Source: Curvivirga aplysinae (GTDB lineage: Bacteria > Pseudomonadota > Alphaproteobacteria > UBA8366 > Aestuariispiraceae). Taken from it: DNA of 49,017 bases. Position 1 is the stretch's first letter. Every line of letters starts with the position of its first letter. Below, piece by piece: positions 43,576 to 49,017 of this stretch. The notes beneath the pieces were generated by a model. The model did not search any database. It saw only the letters and a program-made list of their open reading frames with translations, and was not told the DNA's origin. Location: contig NZ_SMMC01000204.1 in the NCBI RefSeq assembly GCF_009711445.1, forward strand, positions 1-49,017, read 5' to 3'. Both the position numbers and the translations under genes were made by a program.

Positions 43576-44484
43576 ATGGCCCATACAAGCGAAAGACATA
43601 GACAGATTAAGAGATGGCTGATCTATCACCGTCAAGCCGTGTTCGTCTATGCCTTTTATTATCTGTTGCGTTTTGTACCTGTCACAATTGCAGCTGCCTT
43701 TGGCGCCTTTATCTTTCGCATCATTGGACCGTATATGAGCGCACATAAAACAGCGCTTAGAAATCTGGAAATGGCTTTTCCTGAAAAGAGCCCGAAAGAG
43801 CGTGAAAAAATAGCGCGTGAAGTTTGGGATAATCTAGGTCGTGGTGCAGGTGAATATATGCAAGTGGATACCTTTACAGATAAAGGTGAAAACCCACGTA
43901 TCCTTATTGAAGGTGCAGAACATTTAATCGCCGCGCGTGATAGCGGTGAGCGCTTCATTATCTTTTCTGCTCATATGGCAAATTGGGAAGTCGCAACAAT
44001 TGTAGCAGCACTTCACAATGTATATCTAACCAATGTCTATCGCCATGCATCAAATCCCTATGTAGATAAGTTAATTCGCAAAATCCGTGGTAAATTTACA
44101 GGCACCTTGATCCCGAAAGGTCGTAAAGGCGCCAAGCAATTGTTTATCCATTTCAAAAAAGGCGCACCACTAGGAATGCTGGTAGATCAAAAGCTAAACG
44201 AAGGTATCCCAGTGCCTTTCTTTGGTGAGGACTGTATGACGGCAACGGCCCCTGCGGAACTCGCATTACGATTTGATTGCCCGATCATTCCTACTCAATT
44301 GATCCGTCTTCCGGGATCGCGTTTTAAAGTTATTATCAATCCCCCGATGGAAAAACCCAATACAGGTGATATGAAAGCCGACACTCTGACCTTACTGACA
44401 GAAATCAATAAAACAATGGAAGGTTGGATCAGAGAAAATCCCGGGCAATGGTTCTGGGTTCATAAAAGATGGCCAAGGCAATAA
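43576..44484 (+). CDS. Lipid A acyltransferase (LpxL/HtrB family)
   Basis: 302 residues. Secondary acyltransferase of lipid A. An N-terminal membrane helix (FYYLLRFVPVTIAAAFGAFI) is followed by the HX4E catalytic motif FSAHMANWEVATIVAA. Further motifs are VYRHASNPYVDKLIRKIRGK, GRKGAKQLFIHFKKGAPLGM, the KLNEGIPVPFFGEDC segment, and the end WIRENPGQWFWVHKRWPRQ. Seven nt after lpxK; weak RBS. Last gene of the cluster, ending in a strong hairpin. Confidence 0.92.
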   Translation: MAHTSERHRQIKRWLIYHRQAVFVYAFYYLLRFVPVTIAAAFGAFIFRIIGPYMSAHKTALRNLEMAFPEKSPKEREKIAREVWDNLGRGAGEYMQVDTFTDKGENPRILIEGAEHLIAARDSGERFIIFSAHMANWEVATIVAALHNVYLTNVYRHASNPYVDKLIRKIRGKFTGTLIPKGRKGAKQLFIHFKKGAPLGMLVDQKLNEGIPVPFFGEDCMTATAPAELALRFDCPIIPTQLIRLPGSRFKVIINPPMEKPNTGDMKADTLTLLTEINKTMEGWIRENPGQWFWVHKRWPRQ

Positions 44485-44514
44485 AAGAGCTCCCAGATGG
44501 AAGCTCTTTTTTAA
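44483..44514. terminator. Bidirectional intrinsic terminator (lpxL-like / peroxiredoxin)
   Basis: AAAAGAGCT (44483-44491) pairs with AGCTCTTTT (44502-44510), followed by TT. The minus-strand version also ends in a U-tract for the convergent peroxiredoxin gene. Confidence 0.85.
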
Positions 44515-44517
44515 TTC

Positions 44518-45042
44518 CTAGCGGCTCTTCAAGTAATTCAACATTGTATCTGCATCAGACACGTCAAACGGATCGATTGGGCAGTTGTCACCATATTCCG
44601 GTTCACTGAACAATTGCTTGATTTCACCATTTTCCACATACATGGAATAACGCCAGCTACGCATGCCAAAACCAAGATTTGATTTATCGACCAACATGCC
44701 CATTTTACGAGAAAATTCACCGTTACCATCTGGTAACATAAATACGTTTTTGCGACCTAATTTTAATCCCCATTGGTACATCACAAAGGCATCATTGACA
44801 GATAAGCAAATAACCTCATCAACACCTTGTGCTTTCAACTCTTCATAAAGTGCTTCGTAACGCGGTAAGTGAGTGGAAGAACATGTAGGTGTGAAAGCAC
44901 CCGGCAAGGCAAACAAAACAACGTTTTTATTTGTGAAGATTTCGCTTGAAGTTAGATCGCGCCATTCAAACGGATTCTCACCACCTAAAGCTTCATTACG
45001 AACACGTGTTTTGAAAGTAACTTCTGGAACTGTATTTCTCAT
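44518..45042 (-). CDS. Peroxiredoxin, Prx5 type
   Basis: 174 residues. Thiol peroxidase with the peroxidatic Cys54 in FALPGAFTPTCSSTHLPRYE and a second Cys in EVICLSVNDAFVMYQWG. This is the atypical 2-Cys Prx5/AhpE-like group without the glutaredoxin domain of hybrid forms. Substrates are H2O2 and organic peroxides, with thioredoxin or glutaredoxin as reductant (by family). CAGGAGATTAAAG precedes the ATG. A 25-codon ORF on the same strand ends 42 nt upstream. Confidence 0.93.
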   Translation of the reverse strand: MRNTVPEVTFKTRVRNEALGGENPFEWRDLTSSEIFTNKNVVLFALPGAFTPTCSSTHLPRYEALYEELKAQGVDEVICLSVNDAFVMYQWGLKLGRKNVFMLPDGNGEFSRKMGMLVDKSNLGFGMRSWRYSMYVENGEIKQLFSEPEYGDNCPIDPFDVSDADTMLNYLKSR

Positions 45043-45084
45043 CTTTAATCTCCTGTTAGATCGTTAATTTATAAATTTGGCTTC

Positions 45085-45162
45085 TTAACGAGAAGCACGC
45101 GCAAAATAGAAGGTTTCATTGCGATTTGCGATTTTAGAAGCTACGGATACTTGGTTTCTCAT
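45085..45162 (-). CDS. 25-codon small ORF (possible leader peptide) upstream of the peroxiredoxin
   Basis: Start ATG at 45162, stop TAA at 45085-45087. The start has a strong AAGGAGATAGACC site, better than most genes here. The peptide begins MRNQVSVASKIANRNE and ends TFYFARASR. It is basic and has no membrane segment. Its first 16 residues parallel the peroxiredoxin start (MRNTVPEVTFKTRVRNEA): MRN, V, K and RNE line up with one gap. It could be a leader peptide or a degenerate copy of the gene's 5' end. No family recognised. Expression not established. Confidence 0.5.
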   Translation of the reverse strand: MRNQVSVASKIANRNETFYFARASR

Positions 45163-45371
45163 TGGTCTATCTCCTTGACTGAATTTTCATTTTGGTGATT
45201 GTTACCTCGTTGTCTTGAGAAAAACATAGCTTCAAAATTTAATTTGGTGAAACGAGTTATCTTTATTTCAGTAATCGACAAAATCTATTAACTTAAGTTA
45301 ATAATGAGATTTTATCGATATAAAACTTTACAATTTTAGTATATATGTTTGTCTATATATCCCCTTCAGCC
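45163..45371. other. AT-rich intergenic stretch upstream of the small ORF
   Basis: No coding signal. It must hold the promoter for the small ORF and peroxiredoxin (minus strand). I see no clear operator. Confidence 0.4.
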
Positions 45372-45403
45372 ATAAAAAAGGAGCTCAATCGAACTCCTTT
45401 TCA
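45372..45403 (-). terminator. Terminator of the copper operon (after rhodanese gene)
   Basis: AAAAAGGAG (45375-45383) pairs with CTCCTTTT (45394-45401); on the minus strand the hairpin is followed by TTTTTTATG. It lies just after the rhodanese stop. Confidence 0.8.
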
Positions 45404-45407
45404 AACA

Positions 45408-45800
45408 TCACTTTTGCTCAACTTCCTCAATTGGATATCCTGCTTGTTTCCAGCCTCCAAAACCGCCGCCTAAATGGGCTATGGGTTCGAGCCCCATATT
45501 ATGCAAAGTATATGTGCTTAATGCGGATCTAGCCCCGGCTGCGCAATAAAAAATGAGCTTTTTGCCACTACCAAATATTTCTTTAAAATAGGGACTGTCT
45601 GGATCAACCCAAAATTCTAACATACCGCGTGGCGCGTGATAGGCCCCAGGTATTTTACCTTCTCGCCACAATTCACGGATATCACGGATATCAATCAATT
45701 GAACATCCTCATCTGTCATAACCGCCTTTACGTCTTCCGCCGACAGAGTTTCAATTACTTCATTTGCCTCTTTTAACAGAAGTTCCACACCGCGTTTCAT
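45408..45800 (-). CDS. Rhodanese-like sulfurtransferase domain protein
   Basis: 130 residues, a single rhodanese domain: LIDIRDIRELWREGKIPGAY near the start, and active-site Cys86 in IFYCAAGARSALSTYTL, a loop like thiosulfate sulfurtransferase GlpE or persulfide carriers. Cytoplasmic, no signal peptide. AGGGAAC precedes the ATG. Fourth gene of the minus-strand operon copA-cueR-cytochrome c-rhodanese, 21 nt behind the cytochrome gene. A persulfide or copper-thiolate role is conceivable from context only. Confidence 0.9.
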   Translation of the reverse strand: MKRGVELLLKEANEVIETLSAEDVKAVMTDEDVQLIDIRDIRELWREGKIPGAYHAPRGMLEFWVDPDSPYFKEIFGSGKKLIFYCAAGARSALSTYTLHNMGLEPIAHLGGGFGGWKQAGYPIEEVEQK

Positions 45801-45821
45801 AGTTCAAGTTCCCTGTACATT

Positions 45822-46292
45822 TTATTGCTCCATAATGCGTTTGTTCATCGCATCATGTCCCGCTTGAATATTGGCAGGCCAATTGCTTTTAATAAAGGCC
45901 AAGATATCATGAATTTCTTTATCCGTTAACAGCTCATCATAAGCGGGCATATTGCTTATAAAGCCAATAGAAGAATCTGATTGTCCGCCATATTTTACTG
46001 TTTGAAATAGAGCAAAATCCGGATGATGCCATGTATGTCCCTCTTCCGTATGAGGGGGGGCTGGCAGTGTTCCATCCGCATTACGACTGCGCCAATTTGG
46101 CTCACCTTCTAAACGTTTACCGTGACAGCTAGCACAATTATCTGCATATAATATACGGCCCGCACGCACTGCTTCACGGTCCTTATAACTAATCGTAAAT
46201 TGTTCTTCCTGCTCAGACAGAGAATTGAAATAAACAGATAGTAATCCAATAACGGCGACAATGGCGATCAAGACAGGCAGGTTACGGCTCAT
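45822..46292 (-). CDS. Membrane-anchored cytochrome c
   Basis: 156 residues: an uncleaved N-terminal helix (LPVLIAIVAVIGLLSVYF), then one heme domain with CASCH at residues 53-57 and a probable axial Met115 in ISNMPAYDELLTDKE. The arrangement is that of a small class I cytochrome c anchored in the inner membrane facing the periplasm. It starts two nt after the cueR stop, with AAGGATAGC formed by the last cueR codons. Presence in a copper operon suggests copper-linked electron transfer or copper/heme-oxidase support (inference). Confidence 0.9.
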   Translation of the reverse strand: MSRNLPVLIAIVAVIGLLSVYFNSLSEQEEQFTISYKDREAVRAGRILYADNCASCHGKRLEGEPNWRSRNADGTLPAPPHTEEGHTWHHPDFALFQTVKYGGQSDSSIGFISNMPAYDELLTDKEIHDILAFIKSNWPANIQAGHDAMNKRIMEQ

Positions 46293-46294
46293 TC

Positions 46295-46693
46295 TTAGCT
46301 ATCCTTACCTGCAAGACCAGATAAAATGGGGCAATCAGGCCGATCATCCCCTTGGCAACAACTCACTAAATGTTTCAAGGTATTTTCCATTTCTTGTAAT
46401 TCTTCAATTTTACGCCCGATATCTTCCAGATGGGATTTCGCTATCGCCTTTACATCTGAACTGGCACGATCCCTATCTTCATATAAAGATAATAATTCTC
46501 GACATTGCTTTACTGAAAAACCTAAATCACGTGCCCGATGTAAAAACTTCAATACATGCACATCATTATCAGAATAATCCCGATAACCAGATTGTGGATC
46601 ACGTGTCGGTGTAACAAGGCCGATATCTTCATAATAACGGATTGTTTTTGCTGACATACCGGATAATTTTGCAGCTTCACCTATAATCATCAT
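46295..46693 (-). CDS. cueR: Copper-responsive MerR-family regulator CueR
   Basis: 132 residues. N-terminal MerR helix-turn-helix (MIIGEAAKLSGMSAKTIRYY), dimerisation coil, and the metal-binding loop SCCQGDDRPDCPIL with Cys112 and Cys121 (CueR of E. coli uses Cys112 and Cys120 in an almost identical loop). It activates copA by untwisting a 19-bp-spacer promoter on binding Cu(I). Seven nt after copA, so it is transcribed from the promoter it activates. Confidence 0.95.
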   Translation of the reverse strand: MMIIGEAAKLSGMSAKTIRYYEDIGLVTPTRDPQSGYRDYSDNDVHVLKFLHRARDLGFSVKQCRELLSLYEDRDRASSDVKAIAKSHLEDIGRKIEELQEMENTLKHLVSCCQGDDRPDCPILSGLAGKDS

Positions 46694-46700
46694 CCGTCCC

Positions 46701-48878
46701 CTATCTCTTTACCCGCCAACGGCTCAATAACCAGGCATTGCTGACAACGAAAACGCTGGATAAAGCCATTGCCCCACCTGCAATCATAGGACTAAGATAT
46801 CCCACCGCTGCCAGCGGAATACCTAAACCATTAAAGAAAAAGGCCCAAAATAAATTCTGTTTAATATTACGCATCGTAGCTTCAGAAAGTTTCTTTGCCC
46901 AATAAATCAAACGTAGATCGGGACGTAATAATGTCACTGCAGCAGCTTCCTTGGCAATATCAGTTCCTTGCCCCATGGCTATACCCACATCCGCTTTAGC
47001 CAAAGCAGGCGCATCATTGATACCGTCACCAACCATAGCGACAAAACGGCCCTGACTTTTAACATCGTCAATATAGCTTAACTTCCCTTCCGGTGTCATT
47101 TCGGCTTTCAAATGATCCAACTCTAGAACTTGCCCAACATGTTTTACCACATCACGGTGATCACCTGATACCAAATCAGTTTGAATGCCTAAATCTTTAA
47201 GCATAACAATTGCTTCCGGTGTTTCATCACGAAGCTTATCTTCCAGAATAAACAAAGCTTCACACTGCCCATCAATCACAAGAAAAGAATAACTACCAAT
47301 CACTTCTGATGTACCGTCTGAGGGAATATCAACGCCTGCTTCATTTAGGAATTTTGTATTTCCAAGCAAAACTTTCTTGTTCTCAACAATTCCTTCTACA
47401 CCTCGCCCAGGAACTGCTTTCACCTCTTTTACCTGGTGCAATTCCATATCATCTGCAGCGCTTAAAAAAGCTTGTGCAATGGGATGCTCGCTCCCCTTTT
47501 GAAGGGAAGCAGCATAATTCAGTAGTAAACTTTCTGACTGTTCGCCAAAGATAGTTACTGATGAAATTTTCGGCATAGCAATGGTTAACGTTCCAGTTTT
47601 ATCAAAAACCAAATGGTTAACTTTTGTCATTTTCTGCAGTGCATCCACATCTCGAAATAAGATACCCGCGCGTGCGGCGGCACCTGTACCAGCTAAAATC
47701 GCTGTTGGGGTTGCCAAACCAAGCGCACAAGGACAAGCTATTACTAATACAGAAACAGTACTTAACATCGCCTGTTCAATATTCTCACTTAGTCCCCACC
47801 AAGTGAAAAAGGTCAATCCTGCGATAACTAAAACAACTGGTACAAACACAGACGCAACTTTGTCTACCAATTTTTGGACAGGTGCTTGACCCGCTTGAGC
47901 ATTTCTAACTAGCTCAATAATTTGAGCCAAACGACCAGAAGATGATTTTTGACTAACTTCAACAACAAGACGAGTTGTATTGTTAATCGTGCCCCCTGTT
48001 ACAGCATCCCCTACTCGCTTTAATACAGGCATTGGTTCCCCGGTGAGCATTGCTTCAGAAACTTCTCCAACACCTTCACGTACAAAGCCGTCTACAGGGA
48101 TAGCTTGCCCAGGTTTAACAACAAGCTCATCACCAGCTTTTAGACTATCAATTGCAACAAGAATTTCTTTCCCGTCTTTTAAAAGAAGGGCTTCTTCAGG
48201 AACCAAAGACATAAGTGATTCTAGAGCTTTAGCGGTACCACGGCGTGCTTTTTCTTCCAACATGCGCCCAAATAGAATCAAAGTAATCACAACAGCCGAA
48301 GTCTCAAAATATAAATCGCTTGTTCCAATAACTTCAGGCCAGAATGTCACAACGACACTAAAAGCAAATGCGGCCGATGTCCCCAATGCAACAAGTAAGT
48401 CCATTGTCCCACGTGCATGCTTTAATGCAATCCACGCACCCTTATAAAAACGCGCGCCAATATAAAACTGTACCGGGATCGTTAATAAAAATTGGTTAAA
48501 CGCATCCAAATGCCAATGTATATTAAGCGGATGGAATAACATCGGTAATACTAAAGGGAAAGTTAAGATCACTGAAACAACGAGGTCGATATATAATTTA
48601 CTCAGTGACTTACCATCATCAAGCATAGTATTCTTAGAGGGCTCACTCGCCTCAAAACCTGCTTCTTTTACCGCGGCAAAAATACGCGATTGATCAATTT
48701 TTCCCATTAATGCAGAAACAACCCCGGAACCTAACGCAAAATTCACCTGTGCTGTTATAATATCTGGTCTTTCATCTAATACACGTTGCAGCCTTCCCGC
48801 GCATCCTGCACAGGTCATGCCCGACACTTGAAAACGGAATGTTTCTGTTTGTTCATTATGTGATATTTGCTTGTTCAT
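46701..48878 (-). CDS. copA: Copper-exporting P1B-type ATPase CopA
   Basis: 725 residues from the ATG at 48878 with GGAAG upstream; the frame runs to the window edge through the promoter, so the longer form is not real. One N-terminal heavy-metal domain ([12 protein letters not shown], Cys23 and Cys26), eight predicted membrane segments, the ion path CPC in [18 protein letters not shown] near residue 380, phosphorylated Asp in DKTGTLT, the SEHPIAQAF His motif, and [20 protein letters not shown]. It pumps Cu(I) out of the cytoplasm. First gene of the operon. Confidence 0.96.
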   Translation of the reverse strand: MNKQISHNEQTETFRFQVSGMTCAGCAGRLQRVLDERPDIITAQVNFALGSGVVSALMGKIDQSRIFAAVKEAGFEASEPSKNTMLDDGKSLSKLYIDLVVSVILTFPLVLPMLFHPLNIHWHLDAFNQFLLTIPVQFYIGARFYKGAWIALKHARGTMDLLVALGTSAAFAFSVVVTFWPEVIGTSDLYFETSAVVITLILFGRMLEEKARRGTAKALESLMSLVPEEALLLKDGKEILVAIDSLKAGDELVVKPGQAIPVDGFVREGVGEVSEAMLTGEPMPVLKRVGDAVTGGTINNTTRLVVEVSQKSSSGRLAQIIELVRNAQAGQAPVQKLVDKVASVFVPVVLVIAGLTFFTWWGLSENIEQAMLSTVSVLVIACPCALGLATPTAILAGTGAAARAGILFRDVDALQKMTKVNHLVFDKTGTLTIAMPKISSVTIFGEQSESLLLNYAASLQKGSEHPIAQAFLSAADDMELHQVKEVKAVPGRGVEGIVENKKVLLGNTKFLNEAGVDIPSDGTSEVIGSYSFLVIDGQCEALFILEDKLRDETPEAIVMLKDLGIQTDLVSGDHRDVVKHVGQVLELDHLKAEMTPEGKLSYIDDVKSQGRFVAMVGDGINDAPALAKADVGIAMGQGTDIAKEAAAVTLLRPDLRLIYWAKKLSEATMRNIKQNLFWAFFFNGLGIPLAAVGYLSPMIAGGAMALSSVFVVSNAWLLSRWRVKR

Positions 48879-48907
48879 TTGACTACTTCCAGTTTTGTAC
48901 TGCTCCC

Positions 48908-48938
48908 TAGATAAGGGTTCCAGTAACTGGAAGGTCAA
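48908..48938 (-). promoter_or_regulatory. CueR-type copA promoter
   Basis: On the minus strand: -35 TTGACC (48938-48933), then the perfect 15-bp palindrome TTCCAGTTACTGGAA (48932-48918), then -10 TATCTA (48913-48908). The 19-bp spacer is the over-long MerR-type spacing. The element matches the known copA promoter of enterobacteria closely. Confidence 0.92.
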
Positions 48939-49017
48939 GTAGAAATTTGTAAATGATATGTATGTGCTCTTTATTCTTTTATAATTATCACTTACAATTC
49001 TCACGTATTTGATCAAT

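Noticed and set aside
45043-45407. tRNA or structured small RNA in the peroxiredoxin upstream region
   Set aside because: No cloverleaf or clear hairpin other than the rhodanese terminator was found.
48879-49016. N-terminal extension of CopA to the window edge
   Set aside because: It runs through the CueR promoter, so it cannot be part of the transcript from that promoter.

Overview
The window looks like chromosomal backbone of a free-living, AT-rich alphaproteobacterium, probably a marine Rhodospirillales-like organism. The evidence is marker families typical of that class: MipZ instead of MinCD, a GapR-type DNA-binding protein, PhaR, DUF1244 and DUF2312 proteins, a NadQ-type NAD regulator, a transhydrogenase split into PntAA/PntAB/PntB with Rhodospirillum-like subunit lengths, and a fused indolepyruvate:ferredoxin oxidoreductase. 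The genus is inference. I see no phage, insertion sequence, tRNA or CRISPR.

Layout. 1-2.8 kb: pirin, RNase P RNA (rnpB), a DUF3179 protein and a small secreted protein. 3.3-6.3 kb: NAD synthesis, with a NadQ-like regulator upstream of nadA-nadC and a cluster of ATACTC operator-like repeats over the nadA promoter. 6.3-9.5 kb: pntAA-pntAB-pntB on the minus strand, PntAA carrying a lysine-rich tail. 9.7-15.7 kb: a flavodoxin-fold oxidoreductase, PepF, a long-chain acyl-CoA ligase, an OsmC protein and a sugar-nucleotide epimerase. 16-19.5 kb: indolepyruvate:ferredoxin oxidoreductase. 19.5-25.9 kb: GapR-like protein, hemN with a perfect FNR box, DUF1244, a YbdK-type ligase, an N-formylglutamate amidohydrolase, an acyl-CoA synthetase and HspQ. 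26-29.6 kb: EttA, a FAD monooxygenase and a DOPA-dioxygenase-like protein. 29.5-32.7 kb: a DUF2786 protein, a non-pyrrolysine MttB-family methyltransferase and a divergent BetI-like regulator broken by a frameshift. 32.7-37.9 kb: a J-domain protein, MipZ, PhaR, then a PhaE-like protein, a PHA-synthase-like hydrolase and PhaA. 37.9-44.5 kb: a glycine-zipper lipoprotein and a five-gene lipid A/LPS operon (MsbA-like ABC transporter, DUF374 acyltransferase, WaaA, LpxK, LpxL-like). 44.5-49 kb: a peroxiredoxin with a small upstream ORF, and a copper operon copA-cueR-cytochrome c-rhodanese driven by a textbook CueR promoter.

The observations most worth following are: the PhaE-like/PHA-synthase pair, which appears to be coded in two frames over about 220 nt with a C8 run at the frame junction; the histone-H1-like KKxxx tail on PntAA; the copper operon that contains its own activator plus a cytochrome c and a rhodanese; the FNR box that overlaps the longest possible hemN start and points to a very short leader or a leaderless mRNA; the frameshifted BetI-like regulator beside an intact operator-like palindrome; and the 25-codon ORF with a strong Shine-Dalgarno site in front of the peroxiredoxin, resembling that gene's own N-terminus. 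No wholly new multi-gene system is evident. All family calls come from motif recognition by eye, without database searches.
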